This document shows positions 27,417 to 36,072 of a stretch of DNA of 64,000 nucleotides, piece after piece. The position numbers and the translations under genes are program-made. Under the pieces are notes generated by a model. The model saw nothing but the letters and a program-made list of their open reading frames with translations, was not told the DNA's origin and searched no databases. The stretch's first letter is position 1; every line of letters starts with the position of its first letter. The stretch is from a bacterium HR29 (GTDB lineage Bacteria; Chloroflexota; Dehalococcoidia; Tepidiformales; Tepidiformaceae), in contig BEIF01000003.1 in NCBI GenBank assembly GCA_002898215.1, forward strand, positions 62,001 to 126,000, given 5' to 3'.

Positions 27417-28449
27417 CCTCGCCGCGGTCACCGCGGTCGCTGTCCTCTCCTTCCTGGGAGCCGCCTGCGGGAGCGGGGACCCGAGCGTGACCATCGCCGT
27501 CACCGACGGCTCGCGGTCGGCCACGCCGGAGGGAGCCTCCGCCCGCCCCTCGGCTGCTCCGGGGGTGCCGACCGTTACGCCCGTGCCGGAACCGGTCGTC
27601 GTCATCGCGGCGGTCGGCGACCTGATGCTCGGGCGGTCCGTCGGCTGGCGCATCGCGGCGGGCGAACCGGGAATCCCCTTCGGCAGCGTGGCTCCACTCC
27701 TGGAGGCCGACCTCACCGTCGGCAACCTGGAAGCGCCGATCGCCGATTCGGGCTCACCCGCTGCCAAGGCGTACGCGTTCCGCGCCCCGACTTCGGCTGC
27801 CCGAATCCTCGCCGAGGCCGGCTTCGACGTCGTGGCCCTGGCGAACAACCACGCCCTGGACCACGGCCCGGAGGCGCTCCTCCAGACGCTGGACCTGCTC
27901 GCTGCGGCGGGCGTGCACGGGGTCGGCGCCGGCCCCGACGCGGCGGCTGCGCATCGACCCCTCATCGTGGAGCGTCAGGGACTCCGCCTCGCCTTCCTGG
28001 CCTACGTCGACACGCCGCCGGAGGGGACGTACCGCCGGGAGACCTGGGAAGCGGCCGAAGGAAAGCCGGGCGTGGCCTGGCTCGACCTCGCCCGACTACG
28101 GGAAGATGTCTCCCGCGCCAAGGGCCTCGCCGATAACGTCATCGTCTTCTTCCACTGGGGCATCGAAGGTTCGACGGAGCCTTCGGAAGCGCAGCGGACG
28201 GTCGCCGAAGCTGCACTCGCCGCGGGCGCCACCCTCGTGCTCGGGTCGCACCCGCACCTCCTCCAGCCGGTCGAGGAGCGCGAAGGCCGGCTGGTCGCCT
28301 TCAGCCTCGGGAACTTCGTCTTCGACGGGTTCGAAGGCCAGGCGAACCGGAGCGCGGTACTCCGCATCGTCCTCGACCGGCGAGGGGTCCAGGAGTGGAA
28401 GCTCGTGCCCGTCCATATCGTCGACGGCGTTCCCTTTCCCGCGGAGTAG
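27376..28449 (+). CDS. CapA-family lipoprotein (poly-gamma-glutamate synthesis type)
   Basis: 357 residues. The ATG at 27376, inside the end of the esterase gene, yields a clean lipoprotein signal: basic MPSSSRSCRRR, a hydrophobic stretch and lipobox LGAAC with Cys31. A Pro/Thr-rich linker follows, then the CapA metallophosphatase-like domain (about 70-350) with AVGDLMLGR, VGNLEAPI, ANNHALDHG and GSHPHLLQP, the metal-binding set. CapA proteins act at the cell envelope in poly-gamma-glutamate export or capsule anchoring. No capB or capC is nearby, so the real role is open. Confidence 0.82.
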   Translation: MPSSSRSCRRRLASLAAVTAVAVLSFLGAACGSGDPSVTIAVTDGSRSATPEGASARPSAAPGVPTVTPVPEPVVVIAAVGDLMLGRSVGWRIAAGEPGIPFGSVAPLLEADLTVGNLEAPIADSGSPAAKAYAFRAPTSAARILAEAGFDVVALANNHALDHGPEALLQTLDLLAAAGVHGVGAGPDAAAAHRPLIVERQGLRLAFLAYVDTPPEGTYRRETWEAAEGKPGVAWLDLARLREDVSRAKGLADNVIVFFHWGIEGSTEPSEAQRTVAEAALAAGATLVLGSHPHLLQPVEEREGRLVAFSLGNFVFDGFEGQANRSAVLRIVLDRRGVQEWKLVPVHIVDGVPFPAE

Positions 28450-28475
28450 GGGGTGCGGGGCCGACCTCTCCCGGC

Positions 28476-28481
28476 TATCAT
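28476..28481 (+). promoter_or_regulatory. -10 box TATCAT before the HAD gene
   Basis: The box ends seven bases before GTG 28489. An in-frame ATG at 28480 overlaps the box and could not be transcribed from it, which favours the GTG. Confidence 0.45.
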
Positions 28482-28488
28482 GCAGTCC

Positions 28489-29298
28489 GTGTCCGGGTGC
28501 ATCCGGCTGCTGGCGATCGACCTGGACGGCACGCTCATCGGGCCCGGTAACCGCATCGACGAGCGGGACTTGGCGGCCGTAGGTCGGCTCTGCGCCGCAG
28601 GGGTGGTGGTGGTGCCTGCGACCGCCCGTTGGTATCAGGCGGCGATGCGACCCTTCGAGCGGGCCGGCCTGCCCGTGCGCGGCGCTATCGCCGCCGGCGG
28701 AGCGGACGTACGCGGCCCGGAGGGCGAACAGCTCGCCCTGATGCCCTTGCCGGAGGCGTTCGTCGATTTCGTGGCCGAGATCGCCGACGAGCTGGATTGG
28801 CACGCCACCGTGGCCACTCCTGAAGGCGCGCTCCGGCGGGGCCCTCATCCTGGGCCCGATATCCGCTTGCCACCTTGGCTCGAAGTGGTGCCGCGCTTCG
28901 GCTCCCGTCGACCGGCCCCCGCCGTCTCCGTGCTCCTCGAGCTACCTGCCGACCATCCGGCGGTCGACACCGTCCGCCGCTGGCACGGCGTGAGCGTTCT
29001 CCGCGCCCGTACCAGCGATGGGACCGTCTTCCTGACGTGTACCGCGGCGGGGGCCGACAAAGGCACGGGCTTGCGGGCGCTCCGGGAGCGGCTCGGCATC
29101 GCCCGGAGCGAAACGGCGGCGGTGGGGGACTCGGAGGTCGACCTGCCGATGTTCGCCGAAGCGGGCCTCGCCATCGCCGTGGCGAATGCCGACCCCGAAG
29201 TGCTGGAACGGGCCGACTGGGTGACCGCCCCGGGCGGCGCAGGCGGCATCGCCGAGGCTGCCGAACGGCTCAGGGAAGCCGGCCGACTTCCCGGCTGA
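28489..29298 (+). CDS. HAD superfamily Cof-type phosphatase
   Basis: A 269-residue haloacid-dehalogenase-type phosphatase. Motif I is AIDLDGTL near the N-terminus, motif II is VPATAR in place of the usual STGR, motif III Lys is in GADKGTGLRAL, and motif IV is VGDSEVDLPMF. A C2-type cap of about 95 residues lies between II and III. Cof-type enzymes dephosphorylate sugar or nucleotide phosphates. ATG 28480 is the alternative start. The 3' end overlaps the convergent larC stop by 29 bases. Confidence 0.8.
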   Translation: MSGCIRLLAIDLDGTLIGPGNRIDERDLAAVGRLCAAGVVVVPATARWYQAAMRPFERAGLPVRGAIAAGGADVRGPEGEQLALMPLPEAFVDFVAEIADELDWHATVATPEGALRRGPHPGPDIRLPPWLEVVPRFGSRRPAPAVSVLLELPADHPAVDTVRRWHGVSVLRARTSDGTVFLTCTAAGADKGTGLRALRERLGIARSETAAVGDSEVDLPMFAEAGLAIAVANADPEVLERADWVTAPGGAGGIAEAAERLREAGRLPG

Positions 29299-30454
29299 GC
29301 GCTTCGTACAGGTCGAGGAACGGCCGCCCGAGGGAGCGGGCGAGGGAGGCCACGTCATCGAACTCGGGCACACGTCGGACGCGATCCCCCCAGCGGGAGG
29401 CCTTGACCCGGATGGGGCCGTAGGGGGTGGGAACGGTTTCGCTCCACCGCTCGGCTTCGAAGCGCCGGTACGTCGTGAAGCGCACCCCGAGGGTGGTGGT
29501 CTCCCGTAGGATGAGGTCGGCGAAGCGGGGCTCCTGTCCCGCCGGCGCGAGGACGCACAGCTTCTGCGCCGGCCGCCCCTTCTTCATGGCGATCGGTTCG
29601 AACCAAGCATCGAGCGCCCCGGCTGCCAGGAGCGCGTCGCGGGCCGCGGCGAGCGCGGCAGGCGTCATGTCGTCGATGTTCGCTTCGAGGAGGGTGAGCG
29701 TCCGGGTCTCCGGCTCCTCCGCCTCCTCGCCGATGAAGACGCGAAGGACGTTCGGTCGGCCTGCGAGGTCGCGGGTGCCCGCCCCGATGCCCGCCCGTCC
29801 GGGCACGATCGCCGCGTCCCGTGGTTCGGCCAGGGCTGCGAGGAGGGCAGCGCCGGTCGGCGTGACCAGCTCAACCGGAGCCTCGACGAATCGGAGGCGG
29901 AAGCGGGCGCGGAGGAGGACCTCGGCTGCAGCCGGGGGCGGGCTGGCCGGCAGCGGCCCGTGGGCCGACTGCGCGACGGCCCCGGCTCCGACCGTGACCA
30001 CGGGGCAAGCGGCGGCCTCGACGCCGAGGAGTTCGAACGCCAGCGCCGCGCCGATGAGGTCGACGGCCGTGTCGACACCACCCAGTTCGTGGAAGTGCGC
30101 GTGCCCGCTGCCGTGAACGGCTGCCTCGGCCTCCTCGAGGCGGGAAAGGGCGGCAAGGGCGCGCTCCCGGGCACGGGGAGGGAGCCCCGCCGATTCGATG
30201 AGTCGGGCGATATCCCTCGGCCCGAGGCCGGACTCGGGGGCGCCACGAACGTCCAGGCGCAGCGCCCGCGTGCCGCCCCGCTCGACCCGGGAGGGGACGA
30301 GCTCCACCGCTTCGAGACCGGCTCGGCGGAGCGCGGCGGTAACGGCGTCGAGGGGGGCACCGGCATCGACGAGGGCGGCGAGGACCATATCGCCGGAAGC
30401 GCCGGAGGGGGCATCGAACACCGCGACCCGGCGGCCCACGTCAGTCCCCGGCAC
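29270..30454 (-). CDS. larC: Nickel pincer cofactor biosynthesis protein LarC
   Basis: A 394-residue LarC, the CTP-dependent cyclometallase that inserts nickel into the pyridinium-thioamide precursor of the nickel-pincer cofactor used by lactate racemase-type enzymes. It opens FDAPSGASGDM, contains HFHELGGVDTAVDLIGAA and ends with the LarC2-type region EANIDDMTP ... PIAMKKGRP. In Lactiplantibacillus it is split by a programmed frameshift; here it is one continuous frame. It overlaps larB by 14 bases. larA and larE are not in the window. Confidence 0.88.
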   Translation of the reverse strand: MPGTDVGRRVAVFDAPSGASGDMVLAALVDAGAPLDAVTAALRRAGLEAVELVPSRVERGGTRALRLDVRGAPESGLGPRDIARLIESAGLPPRARERALAALSRLEEAEAAVHGSGHAHFHELGGVDTAVDLIGAALAFELLGVEAAACPVVTVGAGAVAQSAHGPLPASPPPAAAEVLLRARFRLRFVEAPVELVTPTGAALLAALAEPRDAAIVPGRAGIGAGTRDLAGRPNVLRVFIGEEAEEPETRTLTLLEANIDDMTPAALAAARDALLAAGALDAWFEPIAMKKGRPAQKLCVLAPAGQEPRFADLILRETTTLGVRFTTYRRFEAERWSETVPTPYGPIRVKASRWGDRVRRVPEFDDVASLARSLGRPFLDLYEALSREVGRLP

Positions 30455-31217
30455 CCGTCCGGCCGCCCTCCACGGCCAGCCGGTTGATGGTTGCGGCCAG
30501 ATACCCCGCGCCGAAGCCGTTGTCGATGTTGACGACCGCCAGGCCGGGGGCGCAGCTGTTCAGCATGGCCAGCAGCGCTGCCAGCCCGCCGAAGGAGGCC
30601 CCGTAGCCGACCGAGGTCGGCACGGCCACGACCGGCACGTCCACCATCCCCGCGACGACGCTCGGCAAGGCGCCCTCCATCCCGGCAACCACGACGAGAG
30701 CGTTTGCCTGCCGCAGCGCGGGCAGCTTGTCGGCCAGCCGGTGGATGCCCGCCACCCCGACGTCGAAGAAACGGTGGACGGCGGCGCCCATCAGCTCGGC
30801 CGTGACCGCGGCCTCCTCGGCCACCGGGATATCCGACGTGCCTGCCGTGACGACCGTCACGTTGCCGAGGCGTGGGCGCGGCGCTGGGTCGTACCAGGCG
30901 AGGCGGGCTTCCGGCAGGTCGCGGACCTCCGGCACCGCTTCTCGCAGCGCCGAGAGCTGGCCGGCATCGAGGCGGGTGACGAGGAATCGCCCCGACCGTT
31001 CGGCGATGCTCCGGGCGATGGCTGCCACCTGGCCCGCCGTCTTCCCCTGGGCAAGGACCACCTCCGGCATGAGGTCGCGGATGCCGCGATGGTGGTCGAC
31101 GTGGGCGAACCTGAGGTCTTCGAAGGGAAGGGTCGCGAGGCGCTCCATGGCCGCGGCGACGTCCGTCTGGCCGGCGGCGACGGCCTCCAGGAGGGCGCGC
31201 AAGCGCTCGCGGTCCAT
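30441..31217 (-). CDS. larB: Nickel pincer cofactor biosynthesis protein LarB
   Basis: A 258-residue LarB, the carboxylase/hydrolase that acts on nicotinic acid adenine dinucleotide in the first step of pincer-cofactor synthesis. It shows the PurE-like core VVTAGTSDIPVAEEA, VVAGMEGALPSVVAG and VPTSVGYGASFGG, and an N-terminal domain with HVDHHRGIRDLMPEVV. The ATG at 31217 follows a TACACT box by six bases, so it is probably leaderless. It is followed directly by larC in one operon. Confidence 0.88.
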   Translation of the reverse strand: MDRERLRALLEAVAAGQTDVAAAMERLATLPFEDLRFAHVDHHRGIRDLMPEVVLAQGKTAGQVAAIARSIAERSGRFLVTRLDAGQLSALREAVPEVRDLPEARLAWYDPAPRPRLGNVTVVTAGTSDIPVAEEAAVTAELMGAAVHRFFDVGVAGIHRLADKLPALRQANALVVVAGMEGALPSVVAGMVDVPVVAVPTSVGYGASFGGLAALLAMLNSCAPGLAVVNIDNGFGAGYLAATINRLAVEGGRTGAGD

Positions 31218-31223
31218 GGTGAC

Positions 31224-31229
31224 AGTGTA
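31224..31229 (-). promoter_or_regulatory. -10 box TACACT, leaderless larB
   Basis: The box ends six bases before the larB ATG, with no ribosome binding site between them. Confidence 0.55.
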
Positions 31230-31309
31230 CCCCCGGCCCTCCCCTCCCCGCCCCGGCCTTCGATGGCTCGGGGAACGCGGAGAAGGAGAGGGGTCGGCCG
31301 TGCGAGGGG

Positions 31310-32536
31310 CTAGGGCGTGCGGGCGAGCCGGGCCGCCACCCGGTCGAGGATCGCCATCCCCACGCTGTACTTCGAGAGGAGGGGGAGCTCCTCCACCCGG
31401 CCGTCGTCCCAGAAGATCGTCACCTGGTTCGTATCCGTGCCGAACCCGCTGCCGGTCCGGGTGACGTCGTTGGCGGCGATGAAATCGAGGCGTTTCGCCC
31501 TCAGCTTCGCGACGGCGTTCTCCGCCAGGTCGTGCGTTTCGGCGGCGAACCCCACGCGAACCCGCGGCCCCCTGAGCGACGCCAGGATGTCCGGGTTCTT
31601 CACCAGCTCGACGGTGAGGCCTTCCATCCCCTCGTGCTTCTTGATCTTCCGGGGGGCGGCCTCGGCCGGGCGGAAGTCGGCGGGCGCGGCCGCCATCACG
31701 AGCGCGTCGGCGTTCTCCACCGCTTCCCTGAGCGCCTCGAGCATGGCGACGGCGGTCTCGACGTTGCGGCGCTCCACTCCCCACGGCGTGGGCAGGCTGA
31801 CGGGCCCGGTCACCAGGGTGACAGCCGCGCCGCGGTCCCGCGCCGCTTCGGCGATGGCGAAGCCCATCTTCCCGCTCGAGCGGTTCCCGACGAAGCGGAC
31901 GGGGTCGAGAGGCTCGTAGGTGGGGCCCGCACTCACGACGACGCGCCGGCCGGCGAGGTCGCCGAAGCGTTGCCCGAGGACCCAACGGACGGCCTCGGCG
32001 ATGACGGCAGGCTCGGCCATTCGGCCGGAGCCGATGCGCCCGCTGGCGAGGCGACCGACCTCCGGCCCGACGAACACCGCGCCCCGTTCGCGCAAGAGGG
32101 CGGCGTTCGCCTGCGTGGCCGGGTGCTCCCACATGGCGGCATCCATCGCCGGGGCGAGGACGACCGGCTTCCCGCCCATGGCCAGAGCGGTGAGCGCGAC
32201 CATGTCGGGCGCGGCGCCGTGGGCCAAATTGGCCAGGCAATCGGCGGTGGCAGGAGCGATCACGAGCAGGTCGGAGCGGCGGGCCACCTCCACGTGCGCC
32301 TCGGGCTCGGCGGCGGCGAACATGTCGTCGACGACCGCGGCGCCGCTCAGCGACTGGAAGGTGAGCGGCGTGATGAAGCGGGTGGCGGCGGCCGTCATCA
32401 CGACTTCGACGGCGGCGCCGGCCTGGCGGAGCTTGCTGCACAACTCGGCTGCCTTGTACGCGGCGATGGAGCCGGTCACGCCGAGGACCACGCGCCGCCC
32501 CTCCAGGGGGAGCCGTTCGGCTGCGGGGGTGCTCAT
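31310..32536 (-). CDS. coaBC: Bifunctional phosphopantothenoylcysteine synthase/decarboxylase
   Basis: A 408-residue CoaBC (Dfp). The N-terminal flavoprotein half (about 10-185) has VTGSIAAYKAAEL, the catalytic His in EAHVEVAR and PAMDAAMW. In E. coli the last motif is PAMN, so Asn is Asp here. The C-terminal CoaB half (about 190-405) has SAGPTYEPLDPVRFVGNRSS and KIKKHEG. It makes 4'-phosphopantetheine from phosphopantothenate and cysteine. It lies seven bases after coaX, making a two-gene CoA operon. Confidence 0.92.
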   Translation of the reverse strand: MSTPAAERLPLEGRRVVLGVTGSIAAYKAAELCSKLRQAGAAVEVVMTAAATRFITPLTFQSLSGAAVVDDMFAAAEPEAHVEVARRSDLLVIAPATADCLANLAHGAAPDMVALTALAMGGKPVVLAPAMDAAMWEHPATQANAALLRERGAVFVGPEVGRLASGRIGSGRMAEPAVIAEAVRWVLGQRFGDLAGRRVVVSAGPTYEPLDPVRFVGNRSSGKMGFAIAEAARDRGAAVTLVTGPVSLPTPWGVERRNVETAVAMLEALREAVENADALVMAAAPADFRPAEAAPRKIKKHEGMEGLTVELVKNPDILASLRGPRVRVGFAAETHDLAENAVAKLRAKRLDFIAANDVTRTGSGFGTDTNQVTIFWDDGRVEELPLLSKYSVGMAILDRVAARLARTP

Positions 32537-32543
32537 CGGGCGC

Positions 32544-33311
32544 TCACTCCCGGTTCATCTCGTAGATGATGCGGAGCCCCTTCAGGGTGAGCTCGGGGTC
32601 CACGATGTCGATGCAGCGGGTCTCGGCGGCGATCTGCCGCGACCAGCCGCCCGTGGCGATCACCTTCGGGTTGCCCCCCAGCTCCTCCTTGAAGCGGGCG
32701 ACGAGCCCTTCGACGAGGCCGACGTAGCCGAACAGGATGCCCGACTGCATGGCCGTGACCGTGTTCTTCCCGATGGCCGCCGGCGGCCGCTCGATCTGGA
32801 CGCGGTACAGCATCGCCGCCCGCTGGAAGAGCGCCTCGCTGGCGATGCCGATGCCCGGGGCGATCGCTCCGCCGAGATACTCCCCCTTCGCGTTCACCGC
32901 GTCGAAGACGGTGGCGGTGCCGAAGTCGACGATGATGCACGGTTTTCCGTACAGGTGGACGGCCCCGACCGCGTCGATGATGCGGTCCGCGCCCAACTGG
33001 CGGGGGTTGTCGTAGAGGATGCGCATCCCGGTACGGAGCCCGTGGCCCACCACCAACGGCTCCACCCCGAAGTAGTCCCGGCTCACCGCCTGGATCGTCG
33101 GGAGGAGCGGCGGCACGTCGCAGCCGATGATGCAGGCGTCGACCTGGCGCCGTTCGAACCCGCGAGTGGCCAGGAGGCTGGTGAAGAGCACGCCGTACTC
33201 GTCCGGCAGCTTCTCCGTCTCGACGCCGATGCGCCAGGTGGCGGCCAGCTCCTGGCCGTTCCAGAGGCCGATGTGGATGGAGGTGTTCCCGATGTCGAGT
33301 GCGAGCAGCAT
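32544..33311 (-). CDS. coaX: Type III pantothenate kinase
   Basis: A 255-residue CoaX of the ASKHA fold. It shows the phosphate-binding LLALDIGNTSIHIG, GADRIIDAVGA, DFGTATVFDAV and ATGGWSRQI. It phosphorylates pantothenate, the first step of CoA synthesis, without feedback inhibition by CoA. A -10-like TACGCT (33367-33362) lies about 50 bases upstream of the ATG. coaBC follows. Confidence 0.93.
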   Translation of the reverse strand: MLLALDIGNTSIHIGLWNGQELAATWRIGVETEKLPDEYGVLFTSLLATRGFERRQVDACIIGCDVPPLLPTIQAVSRDYFGVEPLVVGHGLRTGMRILYDNPRQLGADRIIDAVGAVHLYGKPCIIVDFGTATVFDAVNAKGEYLGGAIAPGIGIASEALFQRAAMLYRVQIERPPAAIGKNTVTAMQSGILFGYVGLVEGLVARFKEELGGNPKVIATGGWSRQIAAETRCIDIVDPELTLKGLRIIYEMNRE

Positions 33312-33400
33312 CGAACGCTCCCGGCTTCAGGGCCGGTCCGTCCGGTCCCCGTGCCGGGAGTAGCGTACCGCACGCCGGGGCGTGCCTGGCAAGCTCCCCT

Positions 33401-34195
33401 TCAGGCGGAAGACCCCTGCGCCCTCCAGCGGTCGCCGATTCGCGTGGGGCCGCGTACGGCGCCGATGGCCCGCAGGTCGGCGATGGTCACGATCCTCCCC
33501 GTGTAGTCGAGCGGCTGGCGGGCGAGCCAGAGCACGGCGTCGGACATCACCACTGGGTCCTCGAAATCGGAGAAGTCCTGGTCGCCCAGCGTGGAGGCGT
33601 ACCCTTCGCTCCAGACGCTCAGCTCGAGGCGGATGCAGTTGACCGCCACACTCCCGCGCAGCTCGTGAGCCATCCCTTCGGTGAGCGCCTCGAGGGCCCG
33701 CTTCGTCACCGTGTAGCTGATGCGGCCGAACTCGGGGGTGACCGATGCCACCGAGGAGATGTTCACCACCCGCCCTTCGCCCGCGGCGCGCATCCGCGGG
33801 CAGAAGTAGTACATCAGGTAGAAAGGGCCGTTCAGGTTGACGTCCACGGCCAGGCGCCAGCGGCGGGTCGGCTGCTCGAGCGTCGGGCCGGGCGGTGCCA
33901 CGGCCGCGTTGTTCACCAGCAGGTCGCAACGGCCGAACTCGGCGTAGACCCGGTCGGCGAGCTGCGCAACCGCTTCCTCGTCGCGGACGTCGAGCGGCAC
34001 CGGCAGGGCGGTGCCGCCGGCGGCGCGCACGAGGGCGGCCGTCTCGTCGATGGTCCCCGGCAGTTTCGACGGCTGTGCCTCCGTGGACCGCGCGGTCACC
34101 ACCACGGCGTACCCCGCCTTCGCCAAGTCGATGGCCAGCTGCTTGCCGATGCCGCGGCTGGCGCCGGTGATGACGGCGACAGGCTGCGAGACCAT
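33401..34195 (-). CDS. Short-chain dehydrogenase/reductase
   Basis: A 264-residue SDR. The nucleotide-binding motif is TGASRGIG (about 10-17), NNAA near residue 95, the catalytic Ser in ISSVASV and the YxxxK pair in YTVTK. The end diverges from classical SDRs (no PG-motif; LELSVWSEGYAST follows the active site). It is adjacent to a second SDR in the same direction. The substrate is unknown; the SDR pair plus the acyl-CoA dehydrogenase elsewhere suggests lipid or alcohol oxidation. Confidence 0.82.
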   Translation of the reverse strand: MVSQPVAVITGASRGIGKQLAIDLAKAGYAVVVTARSTEAQPSKLPGTIDETAALVRAAGGTALPVPLDVRDEEAVAQLADRVYAEFGRCDLLVNNAAVAPPGPTLEQPTRRWRLAVDVNLNGPFYLMYYFCPRMRAAGEGRVVNISSVASVTPEFGRISYTVTKRALEALTEGMAHELRGSVAVNCIRLELSVWSEGYASTLGDQDFSDFEDPVVMSDAVLWLARQPLDYTGRIVTIADLRAIGAVRGPTRIGDRWRAQGSSA

Positions 34196-34222
34196 GGGCC
34201 ACCCCCTGTGAAAGCTGCGGAG

Positions 34223-34975
34223 CTATCGTACGCTCCGGCCGCCGTCCACGACGACGACCGAACCGGTGACGTAGCTGGCCGCCTCGCTGGCGAGGTAGAG
34301 CGCCGCGCCCGCCACCTCGTCCGGCGAGGCGAAGCGGCCCATGGGGACCTCGGCACGCAGCCGCTCGCCGTGACGACTGGCGAAGAGGTCTCGAGTGAAG
34401 TCCGTTTCCACCCAGCCGGGAGCGATGGCGTTCACCCGCACGCCGCGGTCGGCCCATTCCAGGGCGAGCCCCTTCGCCAGTTGGATCATTCCTGCCTTGG
34501 CGGCCGAATACGGTGCGAGCCGCTCCAGCGGCACGATGCCCGCCACCGAAGCGACGAGGATGATGCTCAGCGGCCGCCCCGCGGCGAACGCCCGCTTCGC
34601 CGCCTCCACGGCGGTGAAGTACGCGCCGCGGAGGTTGACCTCCAGCACCTCGTCCCATTCGGCCGGCGTCACGAGCTCCGCCCGCTTGTAGTACGGGCTC
34701 ACGCCGGCGCAGGCGACGACGGTGTCGAGGGGTGCAATGCTCCAGGCCCACTCCATGAGCTCCCTGATCGCCGCCGGGTCGCGAACGTCGCAAGGGCGGC
34801 CCAGCGCCGCGATCCCGAGCCGAGCGACGGCCGCGTCCAGGCCGGCGGCGCCCCGCGCGGCCAGCAGCACGCGTGCGCCAGACTCGACGAACTGCCGGGC
34901 GATGGCGAAGCCGATGCCGCGGGAGCCACCGGTGATGAGCGCGGTCTTCCCTTCCAGGCTGAACGGGGAGGGCAC
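34223..34975 (-). CDS. Short-chain dehydrogenase/reductase (FabG/KduD-like)
   Basis: A 250-residue classical SDR: TGGSRGIG (about 14-21), CAGVS, catalytic Ser in VASVAGIV, YSAAK, IAPGWVETDFT, and the C-terminal YVTGSVVVVDGG. GTG 34975 is chosen because TAGACT (34988-34983) ends seven bases before it; a start 12 codons farther upstream would lie before this promoter. It is divergent from the DNA glycosylase gene. Confidence 0.85.
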   Translation of the reverse strand: MPSPFSLEGKTALITGGSRGIGFAIARQFVESGARVLLAARGAAGLDAAVARLGIAALGRPCDVRDPAAIRELMEWAWSIAPLDTVVACAGVSPYYKRAELVTPAEWDEVLEVNLRGAYFTAVEAAKRAFAAGRPLSIILVASVAGIVPLERLAPYSAAKAGMIQLAKGLALEWADRGVRVNAIAPGWVETDFTRDLFASRHGERLRAEVPMGRFASPDEVAGAALYLASEAASYVTGSVVVVDGGRSVR

Positions 34976-34982
34976 GGCATCG

Positions 34983-34988
34983 AGTCTA
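34983..34988 (-). promoter_or_regulatory. -10 box TAGACT, leaderless SDR start
   Basis: The box ends seven bases before GTG 34975. A divergent weak CACACT at 35014-35019 stands six bases before the glycosylase GTG, so the two genes share a compact back-to-back promoter region. Confidence 0.5.
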
Positions 34989-35025
34989 CGGGGCATGCCC
35001 GGGCGGCGCATGGCACACTCGCACC

Positions 35026-35718
35026 GTGACGCCCCGACGCATCGACCCCGATGCTGCCGTCCGCCATCTGCGGGCCGCGGACCCCGTGATGGCTCGCATC
35101 ATCGAGGCGGTAGGCCCGTTCGGCATGCGCATCGGCGACGGCGACCCCTTCCGGGCGCTCGCGAGGGCGATCGTCGCACAGCAGATCAGCGGTCCCGCCG
35201 CGGCGAGCATCCTCGCCCGGCTCACTGCCCGCCTGCTCGGCCCCGGCGCCGTGGCCCCGGCGGTACGCCGCACCGACCCCAGCTGGGACGGGGCGACGGG
35301 CCCTTTTCCGACCCCCGCGCAGCTGCTCTCTGTCGGCGACGCCGAGCTGGCCGCGGCCGGGTTGTCCCGGCAGAAGATCCTCGCCCTGCGCGACCTGGCG
35401 CGCCAGTTCGTCGAGGGTGAGCTTGCCGCCGCCCGCTTCGAGGAGTGGGACGACGAAACCGTGATCGCCCGGCTTACGCGCGTGCGGGGCATCGGCCGCT
35501 GGACGGCGGAGATGTTCCTGATGTTCCATCTGGGGCGGCCAGACGTCCTTCCCGTGGACGACCTCGGCATCCGGCGGGCGGTGCGGCGCCGCTACGGCCT
35601 CCAGGAGCTGCCACGCCCCGCCGAGCTGCGCGCCATCGCCGCTCCCTGGCGGCCGTGGGCGACGGTGGCATGCTGGTACCTGTGGCGGAGCGAGGCCGTG
35701 ATGCCGCCCGGGGGCTAG
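35026..35718 (+). CDS. DNA-3-methyladenine glycosylase (AlkA-like HhH-GPD)
   Basis: A 230-residue HhH-GPD DNA glycosylase for alkylated purines. The helix-hairpin-helix is LTRVRGIGRWTAEMFL (about 147-162) and the catalytic Asp is in LPVDDLGIRRA. An early AIVAQQISG is also typical. The N-terminal fold of E. coli AlkA is missing, as in the shorter class. It begins with GTG, six bases after a CACACT box. Its last four bases overlap the convergent response-regulator stop. Confidence 0.86.
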   Translation: MTPRRIDPDAAVRHLRAADPVMARIIEAVGPFGMRIGDGDPFRALARAIVAQQISGPAAASILARLTARLLGPGAVAPAVRRTDPSWDGATGPFPTPAQLLSVGDAELAAAGLSRQKILALRDLARQFVEGELAAARFEEWDDETVIARLTRVRGIGRWTAEMFLMFHLGRPDVLPVDDLGIRRAVRRRYGLQELPRPAELRAIAAPWRPWATVACWYLWRSEAVMPPGG

Positions 35719-36071
35719 GCGATGTGCCGGCGCACCGCCTCCTCGAGCTCGCTCACGTCGAAAGGCTTGCGGAGAATCGCCGAGACCAGCCGGATGCGGG
35801 GGTCATCCTCCTCGATGTCCTCGCCGGTCATCAGCACCACGGGGAGCTGCTTCCGTAGCTCGGCCAACGCCTCGAGGACCCGCAGCCCGGTGCCGTCGGC
35901 GAGGTGCATGTCGAGCAGCACCAGGCGCACGTCTTCGTCGCGAATCGCGGCGATGGCCTCGGCCGCGCTGCGCACGTCCTTCACGTCGTAGCCGGCTTGC
36001 ACGAGCACCGTCCGCAGGAGGCGGGTCACGAGCTGCTCGTCCTCTGCGATGAGGATGCGCATCAGAGGCAC
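35715..36071 (-). CDS. Single-domain response regulator
   Basis: A 118-residue CheY-like receiver with Asp10/Glu11-type acidic residues (AEDEQ), phospho-acceptor Asp54 in VLLDMHLADG, Thr in VLMTGEDI and Lys in LRKPFDV. No output domain. It starts one base after the stop of the kinase-like gene (GTG 36071, or ATG 36062), so they form a pair. Confidence 0.85.
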   Translation of the reverse strand: MPLMRILIAEDEQLVTRLLRTVLVQAGYDVKDVRSAAEAIAAIRDEDVRLVLLDMHLADGTGLRVLEALAELRKQLPVVLMTGEDIEEDDPRIRLVSAILRKPFDVSELEEAVRRHIA

Positions 36072-36072
36072 G

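Noticed and set aside
29270-30454. Programmed frameshift in larC
   Set aside because: The gene is one uninterrupted frame containing both LarC1- and LarC2-type regions, so no recoding is needed.
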